In this document: positions 17,587 through 27,171 of the stretch, piece after piece
Position numbering within the stretch: the stretch's first letter is position 1
Layout of the letters: the number at the start of each line of letters is the position of its first letter
From: Methanococcoides seepicolus
Lineage (GTDB): Archaea; Halobacteriota; Methanosarcinia; Methanosarcinales; Methanosarcinaceae
Assembly: GCF_023684405.1 (NCBI RefSeq)
Contig: NZ_JAGSOI010000004.1
Coordinates: 1 to 64,000 of the forward strand
Length of the DNA: 64,000 nucleotides
Reading direction: 5' to 3'
The notes under the pieces: generated by a model
The model's input: only the letters and a program-made list of their open reading frames with translations
What the model was told of the DNA's origin: nothing
Databases searched by the model: none
Position numbers and translations under genes: made by a program

Positions 17587-17955
17587 TCAGTCTATTTTAT
17601 CTATTTTCATCAAAGGATAGTCAAGTTCCTTATTGAACTCCATTGAAACATGCACCTTTGCTGAGCCGTATATTGCATCGATCTGAACATTGAGCATACG
17701 CCCTTCAAGCTCGCAGTAACCGAATTCATCATTAAGCTTTGAGCCGAGGATATCCCGATCTATGCTCACAGTAATTTTTTCCACACACGGCTGCACTGAA
17801 ATGCTCTGTGCAATAGCTGTCTCAAGGCTTTCCACAGTACGAAGGTTCACCGGAGAACCGGTGAACTGATGATATAAAGCTCCAAGCTTGATACCCGCTT
17901 CAAAAAGCACGTTATCCCTGTCAGTAATTGTATCTTCGACCATTCTATCTACCAT
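17587..17955 (-). CDS. mptD: Archaeal dihydroneopterin aldolase MptD
   Basis: 122-aa protein resembling MptD (MJ1585 family), which cleaves 7,8-dihydroneopterin in the archaeal route to tetrahydromethanopterin or tetrahydrosarcinapterin. The central EAGIKLGALYHQFTGSPVNL and QPCVEKITVSIDRD segments are diagnostic. It converges with hisC, 17 bp apart. A possible alternative start is the Met five residues in. Family recognition is from memory of the conserved segments, so the residue-level match should be treated as strong but unaligned. Confidence 0.75.
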   Translation of the reverse strand: MVDRMVEDTITDRDNVLFEAGIKLGALYHQFTGSPVNLRTVESLETAIAQSISVQPCVEKITVSIDRDILGSKLNDEFGYCELEGRMLNVQIDAIYGSAKVHVSMEFNKELDYPLMKIDKID

Positions 17956-18016
17956 GTTCCTGATGCAACGACATTGACCTTCATATATATAGCCAATGTG
18001 GTAGAAGAACCGAGGA

Positions 18017-20932
18017 TTATCCTTTTTTCACAGTGATCCAGAAAACACATCCTTTCCCATCAGGATTGTCCTCAACTCCAAAACTGCCACCATGGAGATC
18101 GACAATCTTCCTTACGATTGCAAGACCAATCCCACTTCCCTTTATGCTACTGTTTCCTACACGCTTGAAGCGTTCGAATACTAGTGGCTTGTCTTCGTCT
18201 GAAATACCTTCACCAAAATCAGTGAACTGCACTTTCCATTCATCGCCTGCATCCAAAATATCAACATAGACAGTACTACCTTCTGGGCTGTATTTTATAG
18301 CATTTGAAAAAAGGTTTGCGAATACTTCCTCGATCATTATATTGGCTTTTGCAAAATAACTTCCACTGAATCGGCATACAGCCCTCATGTTCTTATTCTC
18401 GAACATTGCCCCAAAGTTTGTTTTTGCAATGTTGATCATAAAACCGAGATCAATAACATTGAACTCAATTTTTTCAACTGAATCAAGTCTTGAAAGTTTT
18501 GAAGCCATCCCGATCATATCGATAACCTTTTGATTGCTCATTTCCACCTTTCTGAGCATATCCAGCATAGAGGGGTCTTTTTCTTTCTGTATAAGAACGG
18601 ACAGAAAACCTTTGACTATTCCAACTGGATTTAACAGGTCATGCCGCAAGATATCTGCAAACAAGTCCTTTAGCTCATTAGAATATTCCAGATCCTCCGC
18701 GTACTTCTTAAGTTCAGATTCTGCTTTTTTATTTATAGTTATATCACGACAATTATAGACATGACCTTGGATGACCCCATCCTTGAAAACAGGGAACAAA
18801 TTATATTCAACGACACGACCATCTTTGAAATACAGCAATCCACTATCTTTTTCTTTTAGGCTTGAGAACTTACGGACCTTTGAGCCTACATATTCAGCAT
18901 TCTCAAGATGTGGATAAACAAATTCCGCAAATAGATCCAAATAGTCCATATCGACCCCTATATTTTCAGGAATTTTCCACATATCCAGGAATTGTGAATT
19001 CATCAACTTGGCCTTATTACCCATATCAAAAAAAGCAATGCTGTCACCCGACGATTCAAGAACATTTTCAAGTAGAAGTTCATGCTCCCCCATCAAAACT
19101 TCAACTAAATTACGCTCAAAGATTTCTTCTTCAAGCTGCTCATTGACACGAGACAGTTCTTCAGTCCTTTCCTTCACTTTGTCTTCCAATTTCAAGCGAT
19201 AGGATTTCAGTTCCTGCTCAACTTTTTTCTTTTCAGTGATGTCCTGAACAATGCTCTGTATAACTCTCTTATTGCGGTCAACAAAGGAAGAACTTATTGA
19301 GACATCGATAACGCCACCATCAGCTTTGTTCATACACGATTCCGAGTAAGCAGAACCTTCTGCCAACACCCTTCTTGCAAAAGCAGGAAACTCATCATAC
19401 AGATCTTCATCATACAGAGAATAAGCGTTTATGTTGTAGAAGGCATTCCTTTCATAACCGAGCATATCACAGGCTTTTTTATTGATATTTAAAATTGTAC
19501 CATCCAGAGTATGGATCAAGACCGCATCATTGCTCTCTTCAAAAAGAGAACGGAAATACATTTCATTTTCACGAAGGACTTTGTTGTAACGTTCATGTTG
19601 TAGTACATTCCCAATGATCATTCCCACAAGACCGAACATATCCACTTCAAATTCCGACCATTGCACTTCTTTTTCCCTGCTGCTAAAAACAATAAAACCA
19701 ATCAACTTATTTTTTGCTATCATTGGTACAACAACAAAAGATTTTATGTGGAAATAATTGATCAGGTCTATTTCTGCACCCACTCCAAAAAGGAGTTCAT
19801 CAAGAGATGAAACTACAATATTTTTACCGGATATTAGATTTTTAAAAAGCTCTGGAATTTTTGAAATGAAAAGGTCGCCTATACTTTCATCAAGAGGTCC
19901 CTTACCATCTTTGTCCCATTCATAAAGAACGGAAAGGAGAGAACTTCCAGAGGTGGAATCGTAAATATGACATTGAGTAATATCGGAAACTGTACCAATA
20001 GCTTCCATAGCATCATGTATTTTCTCGTCAAGTTCATCTGATGAAAAATTAATGAAACTTGAAGATATATCACGAATTGTTTTTTCAAATTCTACACGTT
20101 GTTTTAACTCATCCCCCATATATTTTCGTTCAGTAACATCCCGGAGGATACCGTTAATACCCGTAACTTCACCAGATGAGTTCATTATAGGAGTCCCCAC
20201 CTCTTCCATCCAGTGAATGTTTCCTTTTGAATCAAATAATCTGAAAACAGTAGGTTTATTGAACTCCCGTCTGATCGTAGCACGATAACTATCAATGAGT
20301 CTTTTCCTGTCATCTGGATGGACTATGTCCAGCCAATTTCCAGCAAATACCTGTTTAGGAGTATAACCATATGAACTAACCTGTGGGCTAATGTATAACA
20401 GGTTCATATCCGTATCAATAGAATAGACCACATCCTTGATGTTTTCTATGAGAAAACGATATGACTCATCCTTTTCAAAGGAGGAGGCATACATATTACG
20501 ATGCATTACCATCAATTCAACATGATTGGCAACTGTTTTGAATATGTCCTCGTCCTTCTTAGAAAATAACTGGATATCCGAATCCGCCAATTCATCTAAA
20601 TTGTATACAGATATGACGCCAATTAACTCATTGTTCAAAGAAATATTATAATTAAGAGAGTGATTCGTCCTTTTGAAATTGTCGGAGCTATAGAAGGAAT
20701 CTTGAAGATCCATACATGCACAGACATTATAAGGATTACTGAAAGCAAGAGGGAGCTTTTCGATTATTTGCTTAGCAGCTTGCTCAAAGGAAATCTTACC
20801 TGCCATAAAATCAAAGATAAATAGACAACTTAGTTCATTCCCTTCTAAAAGAACATCTTTCTCAGATGTATGTGACGAACTCAAAAGCCCTTCACCGGCA
20901 TCTCTGCTGATAATACTCATTGCCTCCCCCAT
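18017..20932 (-). CDS. Multi-PAS/GAF sensor histidine kinase
   Basis: 971-aa cytoplasmic sensor kinase. There is no signal peptide or transmembrane helix. N-terminal about 50-150: GAF-like region. About 165-300: first PAS domain (FLIENIKDVVYSIDTDMNLL, then WLDIVHPDDR), ending in a PAC-like ILRDVTERK. About 310-450: GAF. About 460-590: PAS with IQSIVQDITEKKK. A coiled coil follows (VKERTEELSRVNEQLEEEIF), then a PAS with YNCRDITINKK. The phospho-acceptor is H764 in DILRHDLLNPVG. The ATP-binding domain shows NLFSNAIKYSPEG, DFGEGISDEDK, FERFKR and GSGIGLAIVRKIV. No response regulator is adjacent. The ligand is unknown; PAS/GAF kinases of methanogens may sense redox or light. Confidence 0.92.
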   Translation of the reverse strand: MGEAMSIISRDAGEGLLSSSHTSEKDVLLEGNELSCLFIFDFMAGKISFEQAAKQIIEKLPLAFSNPYNVCACMDLQDSFYSSDNFKRTNHSLNYNISLNNELIGVISVYNLDELADSDIQLFSKKDEDIFKTVANHVELMVMHRNMYASSFEKDESYRFLIENIKDVVYSIDTDMNLLYISPQVSSYGYTPKQVFAGNWLDIVHPDDRKRLIDSYRATIRREFNKPTVFRLFDSKGNIHWMEEVGTPIMNSSGEVTGINGILRDVTERKYMGDELKQRVEFEKTIRDISSSFINFSSDELDEKIHDAMEAIGTVSDITQCHIYDSTSGSSLLSVLYEWDKDGKGPLDESIGDLFISKIPELFKNLISGKNIVVSSLDELLFGVGAEIDLINYFHIKSFVVVPMIAKNKLIGFIVFSSREKEVQWSEFEVDMFGLVGMIIGNVLQHERYNKVLRENEMYFRSLFEESNDAVLIHTLDGTILNINKKACDMLGYERNAFYNINAYSLYDEDLYDEFPAFARRVLAEGSAYSESCMNKADGGVIDVSISSSFVDRNKRVIQSIVQDITEKKKVEQELKSYRLKLEDKVKERTEELSRVNEQLEEEIFERNLVEVLMGEHELLLENVLESSGDSIAFFDMGNKAKLMNSQFLDMWKIPENIGVDMDYLDLFAEFVYPHLENAEYVGSKVRKFSSLKEKDSGLLYFKDGRVVEYNLFPVFKDGVIQGHVYNCRDITINKKAESELKKYAEDLEYSNELKDLFADILRHDLLNPVGIVKGFLSVLIQKEKDPSMLDMLRKVEMSNQKVIDMIGMASKLSRLDSVEKIEFNVIDLGFMINIAKTNFGAMFENKNMRAVCRFSGSYFAKANIMIEEVFANLFSNAIKYSPEGSTVYVDILDAGDEWKVQFTDFGEGISDEDKPLVFERFKRVGNSSIKGSGIGLAIVRKIVDLHGGSFGVEDNPDGKGCVFWITVKKG

Positions 20933-21040
20933 TTAAATGAACGCGTTATCCCCACAACAATGTTCAATGAATAAGTATGTCCAAACGATTATATAAGCGT
21001 ATTTATACAAATAAATATTTACACTGCGAAATAATAAAAA

Positions 21041-21346
21041 TTAATGAAACCTGCTCTTAAGCCCAACCTCATTGTCAATAATTTCCGCCATCATTTCCAG
21101 CTCATCGAGTATCCCCTCAGAATCCTTTCTCATCTCACATACCGCTGCTTTGAGACTACCGCCACGCAGGTACAATGATCATTTTTTCCTGTAGACAAGA
21201 CCGGCATCGAGGAAATTTCGAAGATGATGATTGACACGTGATAATTTAATACCAAGGGTTGTTGCAAGGATCTCCGAAGTTACCCCCTCATCTTCGGAAA
21301 GATTTGCAAGCATGGTAAGTACTATTTTTTTGGAAAATGTTTAAAT
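21041..21346 (-). pseudogene. Broken winged-helix transcriptional regulator
   Basis: Minus-strand translation reads KKIVLTMLANLSEDEGVTSE, then ILATTLGIKLSRVNHHLRNF, LDAGLVYRKK, then a TGA at 21181-21179, and continues in the same frame as SLYLRGGSLKAAVCEMRKDS, EGILDELEMMAEIIDNEVGL, KSRFH and a TAA. The first part is a winged helix-turn-helix; the second part is the usual C-terminus of a family of methanogen ArsR-like regulators. A single stop codon interrupts an otherwise continuous gene, and the N-terminus also seems shortened. The nearest gene is clpB on the opposite strand, so it may once have controlled it or itself. Selenocysteine is very unlikely at this position. Confidence 0.7.
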
Positions 21347-21523
21347 GTGATATACACTAAATGAAATTGTTTGGCATAAGTTGATGATCAAACAATAACA
21401 GATCATTTGAATATCTGAGATCGATACGTGGAACAGGGGGAAATGTTTCCGTTGCAGAAGTACGATCAGATATCAAAGGACAGAAAGTCGAATACCATTG
21501 TATCACCAAATACGGAGGTAAAA
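21347..21523 (+). promoter_or_regulatory. clpB promoter and leader
   Basis: A TATA-like AT-rich stretch (GTTTAAATGTGATATACA, about 21340-21357) precedes clpB. The strong ribosome binding site GGAGGT at 21514-21519 lies 4 bases before the ATG at 21524 and decides the start, although the frame is open as far back as a GTG at 21428. Confidence 0.6.
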
Positions 21524-24133
21524 ATGGACCTTAACCGTTTTACACAGAAAGCACAGGAAGCCATACAGAAGTCTTTCTCCATTGCTGCAAGGTATTATAA
21601 CCAGCAAACGGAATGCGAGCATCTGTTGCTTGCATTATTGGAACAGGATGGCGGGCTTGTGCCTACCCTTCTTGACAGTATGGGAGTTGACAATCAGTCG
21701 ATAATAAAAAAACTTGAAGATCATTTGTCAAAACTGCCACAGGTATCCGGGTCGGGGAGTGGGCAGACTTACGTGAGTCAGGCATACAGCAGAGTGCTCG
21801 ACACGGCTGAAAATGAAGCAGGTTCAATGCATGATGAATACATCAGTGTAGAACATGTGCTCATCGCACTCCTAAAAGAAAAGGGGAGTACAAGTTGCCG
21901 GATACTAGAGGAAGCAGGCATCACAATGGATGCCACATTAGAAACAATTAAAGAACTAAGGGGGAATCGACGCATTACCAGCGAAAATCCGGAAGACACA
22001 ATGGAACCGCTCAAGAAATACGGAATTGATATCACCGAACTTGCAGCTCAAGGAAGACTTGACCCGGTAATAGGAAGGGAACAGGAGATCAGACATACCA
22101 TAGAAATCCTTTCACGCCGCAGGAAGAACAATCCCGTACTCATAGGAGAGGCAGGGGTTGGTAAGACAGCTATTGTAGAAGGACTTGCCCTGCGTATTGC
22201 AAAACATGATATTCCTGATGACATGAAGGATAAGAAGATCATAGCACTCGACATGGGTGCACTCATCGCAGGAGCGAAGTTCAGAGGAGAGTTCGAGGAA
22301 CGCCTTAAAGCAGTCTTAAAGGAAGTTGCCGATTCCCAGGGACAGATCATTTTGTTCATTGACGAGATGCATACCATCGTAGGAGCAGGAGCTACAGAAG
22401 GTGCAATGGATGCAGGGAACTTGCTAAAGCCGATGCTTGCGAGAGGCGAACTGCATTGCATAGGTGCCACCACGCTTGACGAATACCGCAAGTATATAGA
22501 AAAGGACGCAGCTCTTGAAAGAAGATTCCTGCCAGTCCTTGTTGACCAGCCTGATGTCGAGAATACCATATCCATCCTCAGAGGGCTGAAAGAAAGATAC
22601 GAGGTTCACCACGGAGTAAGGATCAAGGATGCTGCACTCGTGGCTGCTGCGGTCCTCAGTAACCGTTATATTTCGGACAGGTTCCTGCCAGACAAGGCCA
22701 TCGACCTTGTTGATGAAGCCGCCGCAAAGGTCAGAACGGCCATTGATAGCAAACCATCCGAGCTTGATGAGGCAGATCGTAAGATATTGCAGCTCGAGAT
22801 AGAAAGAGAAGCTCTGAAAAAAGAGAAGGATGCGGTTTCAAAGGAAAGAGTTGCTGATCTTGAGAAGGAACTTGCGGACATTCGTGCTGAATCCGATGCC
22901 ATGCGTGCGAAGTGGCAGAGCGAGAAGGACACCATTGCAAACCTGGGATCACTGAAACAGCAGATAGAGGATATTAAGACACAGCTTGAACTTGCTGAGA
23001 ACAGCGGTGATTTCGAGCTGGCCTCAAAGCTGAAATACGGTACACTAACCCCCCTGGAACATCAGTATAAAGAAGAGGAAACAAAGTTGCAGGAGCAACA
23101 GGATGACATGCTCCTCAAGGAAGAAGTTTGGGAAGAGGATATTGCACAGGTAGTAAGCCAATGGACCAACATTCCCATAACAAGGTTGATGGAAGGGGAA
23201 CGTGAGAAGCTTACACATCTGGAAGATAAACTTCATGAGAGAATTGTAGGCCAGAACGAGACAGTGAAAGCGGTTTCCGATGCGACCATACGCGCTTATG
23301 CAGGCATCAAGGACCCGAAAAGACCCATTGGAAGTTTCATTTTCCTTGGACCTACCGGAGTTGGCAAGACCGAACTTGCAAAGGCACTTGCTGCGGAAAT
23401 GTTCAATGATGAGAACAATATGATACGCATCGATATGTCGGAATACATGGAAAAGCATACCGTCGCACGCCTTATCGGAGCGCCTCCGGGATATATAGGT
23501 CATGAGGAAGGAGGACAGCTTACAGAAGCAGTTCGCAGACGACCTTATGCAGTCGTTCTCTTTGATGAGATAGAAAAGGCCCACCCTGATGTGTTCAATG
23601 TCATGCTCCAGATACTCGATGATGGAAGACTGACCGATTCGCATGGAAGAACAGTGGATTTCAAGAATACACTGATCATCATGACATCTAATATATGCGT
23701 TGACCGCACCATCTCGAAACTGGAAGAAGGTGAAGATTACGCAGAAATGCAGGAGATGGCGCAGAATGAACTTGCTAAATATTTTAGACCGGAATTCATC
23801 AATCGTATCGACGAACTTGCCATTTTCCGACCACTAACAAGGGAACAGCTTGTGAGCATTGTTGACATTAAGGTCGCTGACCTCATACAGAGGCTTAAAG
23901 AGAAGAGAATGGAGCTTGAAATATCAGAGAAGGCGAAACATTACCTTGGTGAAGCTGGCTATAGTGAAGCCTTTGGAGCGCGACCCCTCAAGCGCGTCAT
24001 TCAGAACCAGGTAGAAACAGCAGTTGCAAAGTTGATCGTTGAAGGAAAGGCCCTTGAAGGTTCTACCATAGACGTGGATGCTGATGACAGGGGTATCGTG
24101 GTCAGTGTGAGAACAGCGAGAGCAGAGCAATGA
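21524..24133 (+). CDS. clpB: ClpB, ATP-dependent disaggregase
   Basis: 869-aa Hsp100 chaperone that pulls polypeptides from aggregates together with DnaK. The N-terminal Clp repeats ([29 protein letters not shown]) are followed by the first AAA+ domain (Walker [14 protein letters not shown] near residue 208, Walker [16 protein letters not shown]). Next comes a long coiled-coil middle domain (about 400-520, many KKEKDA and EKELAD stretches) and the second AAA+ domain (Walker [14 protein letters not shown] near 608, Walker [16 protein letters not shown]). The C-terminus [19 protein letters not shown] is typical. It is a single transcription unit with its own strong ribosome binding site. Its presence in methanogens is patchy and usually attributed to transfer from bacteria. 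Confidence 0.96.
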   Translation: MDLNRFTQKAQEAIQKSFSIAARYYNQQTECEHLLLALLEQDGGLVPTLLDSMGVDNQSIIKKLEDHLSKLPQVSGSGSGQTYVSQAYSRVLDTAENEAGSMHDEYISVEHVLIALLKEKGSTSCRILEEAGITMDATLETIKELRGNRRITSENPEDTMEPLKKYGIDITELAAQGRLDPVIGREQEIRHTIEILSRRRKNNPVLIGEAGVGKTAIVEGLALRIAKHDIPDDMKDKKIIALDMGALIAGAKFRGEFEERLKAVLKEVADSQGQIILFIDEMHTIVGAGATEGAMDAGNLLKPMLARGELHCIGATTLDEYRKYIEKDAALERRFLPVLVDQPDVENTISILRGLKERYEVHHGVRIKDAALVAAAVLSNRYISDRFLPDKAIDLVDEAAAKVRTAIDSKPSELDEADRKILQLEIEREALKKEKDAVSKERVADLEKELADIRAESDAMRAKWQSEKDTIANLGSLKQQIEDIKTQLELAENSGDFELASKLKYGTLTPLEHQYKEEETKLQEQQDDMLLKEEVWEEDIAQVVSQWTNIPITRLMEGEREKLTHLEDKLHERIVGQNETVKAVSDATIRAYAGIKDPKRPIGSFIFLGPTGVGKTELAKALAAEMFNDENNMIRIDMSEYMEKHTVARLIGAPPGYIGHEEGGQLTEAVRRRPYAVVLFDEIEKAHPDVFNVMLQILDDGRLTDSHGRTVDFKNTLIIMTSNICVDRTISKLEEGEDYAEMQEMAQNELAKYFRPEFINRIDELAIFRPLTREQLVSIVDIKVADLIQRLKEKRMELEISEKAKHYLGEAGYSEAFGARPLKRVIQNQVETAVAKLIVEGKALEGSTIDVDADDRGIVVSVRTARAEQ

Positions 24134-24138
24134 TCAAT

Positions 24139-24166
24139 TGAAGGGGCACTTCCCTTCACTTTTTCG
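24139..24166 (+). terminator. Terminator between clpB and pssA (convergent)
   Basis: TGAAGGG (24139-24145) pairs with CCCTTCA (24152-24158) and is followed by CTTTTTC. It ends just before the stop codon of the opposing pssA gene at 24176, so it serves the clpB transcript. Confidence 0.65.
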
Positions 24167-24175
24167 ATTCATTGT

Positions 24176-24859
24176 TCATTCATCATAATACTGCCGCGGA
24201 ATCTTCATTATAGGGGATTCGAGATAGAGAAGCAATAATAAGAACATTAATGTGGCAAAGATGAAAAGATATTCCGGCAGGATGAAATAGGACAATATTG
24301 GAAGCATGAAGATAATTGCCATAATGGCCATTGCTTTGGGATGCCGAAGTTTGGGATAAGGGTGTTCACTTATCATAAGATATGATAACAAAAGCATTAT
24401 CGTAACGATCCCATACAGTATTATGTATTTATCCCCCATTAACATGTAAGAGGCAAGAACAGCAGCTGCAGCAGTTATTGGAAGCCCTTCAAAATCAGGG
24501 ATAGCCTTGTTCTTTGTGTTGAATCTCGCAAGTCTGAGAACACCACAGATAACATAGATACAGGCAACAGCTCCCACAAGAGAAGGCTGGAGATGCCCAT
24601 ATATCAAAAAGATGACAATTGCTGGTGCCGTACCAAAAGAGATAGCATCTGCAAGTGAATCAAGATTTTCACCTATGACACTTGATCCCATTCTGCGGGC
24701 CAGAAACCCATCCGCACCATCGGCAATAGCTGCTAAGAGAATAAAGATGAAAGCGAGATCGGCTTTTCCAGAAAATGCGCTGAAAATTGAAAGCATACCG
24801 AACATGGCATTGCCAAGGGTCACAACATCCGGGATCTTAAGTAGTTTTATAAAAGTCAT
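24176..24859 (-). CDS. pssA: Archaetidylserine synthase (CDP-alcohol phosphatidyltransferase)
   Basis: 227-aa membrane enzyme of the CDP-alcohol phosphatidyltransferase family. The signature is ADGADGFLARRM followed by GENLDSLADAISFGTAPA, the PssA form. It would exchange CMP of CDP-archaeol for L-serine. About eight hydrophobic helices are seen. The start codon overlaps the stop of the upstream decarboxylase gene by 4 bp. With the decarboxylase and artA it forms a minus-strand operon for archaetidylserine and archaetidylethanolamine. Specificity for serine is inferred from the partner decarboxylase. Confidence 0.88.
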   Translation of the reverse strand: MTFIKLLKIPDVVTLGNAMFGMLSIFSAFSGKADLAFIFILLAAIADGADGFLARRMGSSVIGENLDSLADAISFGTAPAIVIFLIYGHLQPSLVGAVACIYVICGVLRLARFNTKNKAIPDFEGLPITAAAAVLASYMLMGDKYIILYGIVTIMLLLSYLMISEHPYPKLRHPKAMAIMAIIFMLPILSYFILPEYLFIFATLMFLLLLLYLESPIMKIPRQYYDE

Positions 24860-25482
24860 TTCCGCACCTTAAAGCCTTTTTCTTTTGCGATTACCGTTTC
24901 GCCTGCATACACACGGTCTCCGACCTTACAGGTAATATCAAAATCTTCCGGAATGGTCACATCGACACGGGAGCCAAAACGGATCATCCCTATCTTCTCA
25001 CCATTGACAAGCTCATCCCCTACATTGACGTAGGAAACTATCCTGCGAACCATTACACCGGCTATCTGAGTAACATTCACATCACCATGGCTGCTCTTTA
25101 TCACTGTGACGGTGCGTTCGTTCCGTTCAGAATCCTTGTGAAAAGCAGGCAAATAGCCACCTTTTTTGTGAGTTATGCTCTTTACGACACCAGAGATGGG
25201 AGCACGGTTCACATGCACATTATGGACATTCATAAATACGCATACCCGTTGTCCACTGACATCAATAACTCTGCCATCGGCTGCTGAGAACATGCAATGG
25301 TCACATATCTTGGTAGTCCTGCCAGGGTCCCGGAAGAACCAGATGACAAAGACGGTAAGGAAGAGAAAGAGGTAGAACAGATACCATACAAGATCAATTC
25401 CCGTCAAGACCGCTGCGGTCAGGAAAATACCTGTTAGGATAACTACAGTAACTACCCATGAAAGAGAATCTTTAGCTAACAT
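24856..25482 (-). CDS. Archaetidylserine decarboxylase (short PSD type)
   Basis: 208-aa pyruvoyl enzyme of the short phosphatidylserine decarboxylase family. Self-cleavage to the pyruvoyl group is expected at the Gly-Ser in MIRFGSRVDV. Other landmarks are RAPISGVVKSI and the N-terminal membrane segment (WVVTVVILTGIFLTAAVL and LVWYLFYLFLFLTVFVIWFF). It converts archaetidylserine to archaetidylethanolamine, the lipid required by archaeosortase A in Haloferax as described in the literature. It overlaps pssA by 4 bp and follows artA by 11 bp, which is the same functional set. Confidence 0.87.
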   Translation of the reverse strand: MLAKDSLSWVVTVVILTGIFLTAAVLTGIDLVWYLFYLFLFLTVFVIWFFRDPGRTTKICDHCMFSAADGRVIDVSGQRVCVFMNVHNVHVNRAPISGVVKSITHKKGGYLPAFHKDSERNERTVTVIKSSHGDVNVTQIAGVMVRRIVSYVNVGDELVNGEKIGMIRFGSRVDVTIPEDFDITCKVGDRVYAGETVIAKEKGFKVRK

Positions 25483-25493
25483 TTCCGGTTCCC

Positions 25494-26306
25494 TTAGATC
25501 TTACGTACGAACGACCTTAACTGTTCTGTAGTCATTTCCCACAGACCATCGATCAGGTCAAGCAGTTCAGGCAATATTCGCATTACCACATAGGCGATGA
25601 CAAAAAGTGCGATCCCTGATCCGAACTTGGCAATAATATGATGAGCAACTTCAAAACTTTCAGGGCCGAACCACTGTTCACCATATGCGACTATCACAAA
25701 GGTATTTCTGATAAGGTTCAATGTGTATATAACTGGAACCGACACCATGAAAGCCTGGAAGAGCTTCTTTTTCGGAGCGTTTATAGAGATTATAAGACCC
25801 GTGAACAAAGCAATGCTCTCAATAGCAGTACAGGCAAGTATGATATTAACAGCATATCCGTTATAGACCACGCCATTACCGCTTGCGACCACATCATGCC
25901 CCAGCATCTGGAGCATCCATACCGTATTACCAGTAACTGTGGAGATTATCCACTGATTGAGCGAAGGTATGTTCGCAAAAGGGAAATAGAAAAGAGAACC
26001 AAGAGCAGTTGCACTTGTAGCCATTAGCACAATATTGAGATGACCCTTTTCTTCAGGAACTGAGGAACTACTGTAACCACGGACCATGTTCTGTGCCATG
26101 AACAGGCAGAAAAGAGCAATGGCTACAGTAAGTATTACATTGAAATAATCGTTTATCGCGATATAATGTAATGGCTGGTAAGCCCAATGTAGTGAAAAGA
26201 ACACCCATCCTAAACCGCCAATCAGAAACTTTATCCTTTTGGTTGGAGGCAGGATAGCAGATGCCACCATTAATGCGACGGCAATCCAAAGTACGTTTTC
26301 CATCAT
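25494..26306 (-). CDS. artA: Archaeosortase A
   Basis: 270-aa integral membrane protein with about seven hydrophobic helices. The catalytic motif is ACTAIESIALFTG (C159), the second is LNLIRN (R200) and the third is HHIIAKFGS (H222-H223). Archaeosortases cut PGF-type sorting signals near the C-terminus of surface proteins and attach the new end to a lipid. The operon continues with archaetidylserine decarboxylase and synthase, and a PGF-pre-PGF protein is encoded at 6252-7469 in this window. The start at 26306 is an ATG with an AT-rich promoter (26307-26372) shared with the divergent nudix gene. Confidence 0.88.
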   Translation of the reverse strand: MMENVLWIAVALMVASAILPPTKRIKFLIGGLGWVFFSLHWAYQPLHYIAINDYFNVILTVAIALFCLFMAQNMVRGYSSSSVPEEKGHLNIVLMATSATALGSLFYFPFANIPSLNQWIISTVTGNTVWMLQMLGHDVVASGNGVVYNGYAVNIILACTAIESIALFTGLIISINAPKKKLFQAFMVSVPVIYTLNLIRNTFVIVAYGEQWFGPESFEVAHHIIAKFGSGIALFVIAYVVMRILPELLDLIDGLWEMTTEQLRSFVRKI

Positions 26307-26372
26307 AATAAAGCATCTTTATAACAGGTATCATATATAGTATCTTGCTAAATGCATAAGGTTATGTAAAAA

Positions 26373-26792
26373 ATGCCAGTCCCAACAACACCCCCATTGA
26401 CCGTTGATGCCGTAATCATCTTAAATGGTAAGATTGTACTCATAAAACGGAACAATTACCCGTTCAAAAACGAATTTGCACTACCTGGTGGCTTTGTGGA
26501 GGTAGGCGAGACAACTGAAGCTGCGGCAATCAGGGAATCTTTTGAAGAAACCGGATTATCTATCGATCTTGTTAAATTGATCGGAGTATATTCAGACCCT
26601 TCACGCGATCCTCGTGGGCACACTGTGTCCGTATGCTATCTCGCGACAGGTCATGGAAAGCCGGAAGCGAACACTGATGCAGCAGATGTAGCTTTGTTCG
26701 ATCCCGAAAAACTGCCAGAACTGGCTTTCGACCACCGAAAAATGATAGACGATGCAGGAGATGATATTAATGGAATTCTGTCCAAAATGTAA
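26373..26792 (+). CDS. Nudix hydrolase (ADP-ribose pyrophosphatase-like)
   Basis: 139-aa Nudix enzyme. The Nudix box G-x5-E-x7-R-E-x2-E-E-x-G is complete: [18 protein letters not shown] then FEETGL. N-terminal [19 protein letters not shown] is the usual beta strand with the substrate-binding basic residues. The ADP-ribose type is suggested by overall similarity but the substrate is open. It overlaps the tfs gene at its 3' end and is probably co-transcribed with it. The divergent artA gene lies 66 bp upstream. Confidence 0.9.
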   Translation: MPVPTTPPLTVDAVIILNGKIVLIKRNNYPFKNEFALPGGFVEVGETTEAAAIRESFEETGLSIDLVKLIGVYSDPSRDPRGHTVSVCYLATGHGKPEANTDAADVALFDPEKLPELAFDHRKMIDDAGDDINGILSKM

Positions 26793-27081
26793 AAGTATGA
26801 TGCACCCGATCGAAGGGACGCTTAAATGTCGAAAATGTGGATATGAGAAAACGAAGGATGTCGCTCCAGAACTTATGAGCACATCATCAAGAGAGGAAAG
26901 AGAGGTCACTGTCCTTGAAGGTGATACTGACATAGGACTGCCTACAACAACCGCAAGATGCGAAGAATGTGGAAACAATACTGCATACTGGTGGCTAAGA
27001 CAGTTAAGGTCTGCCGATGAGTCGGAAACACGATTTTTCAAATGTATCAAATGTGGCTTCACCTGGCGTGAGTACGACTAA
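26770..27081 (+). CDS. Transcription factor S (TFS/TFIIS-like)
   Basis: 103-aa protein that rescues stalled archaeal RNA polymerase by stimulating RNA cleavage. There are two zinc ribbons: [13 protein letters not shown] with KCRKCGYEK, and the C-terminal [20 protein letters not shown] followed by E and [15 protein letters not shown]. The acidic pair of the RSADE loop, which reaches the polymerase active site, is intact. ATG 26770 is chosen since CAGGAG lies upstream; the frame opens earlier at 26752. It overlaps the end of the nudix gene by 23 bp. Confidence 0.93.
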   Translation: MEFCPKCKSMMHPIEGTLKCRKCGYEKTKDVAPELMSTSSREEREVTVLEGDTDIGLPTTTARCEECGNNTAYWWLRQLRSADESETRFFKCIKCGFTWREYD

Positions 27082-27171
27082 TATATAAGTACACTGAAAA
27101 AAGCAGTGACACATATATATAGGAAATGATATAAGCAAGTTGAAATTGAGATTATTCGATGGAGAAACAAC

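Noticed and set aside
21179-21181. Selenocysteine at the in-frame TGA of the HTH gene
   Set aside because: The position is not a redox site and the protein family has no selenoprotein members known to me; TGA is a normal stop throughout the window.
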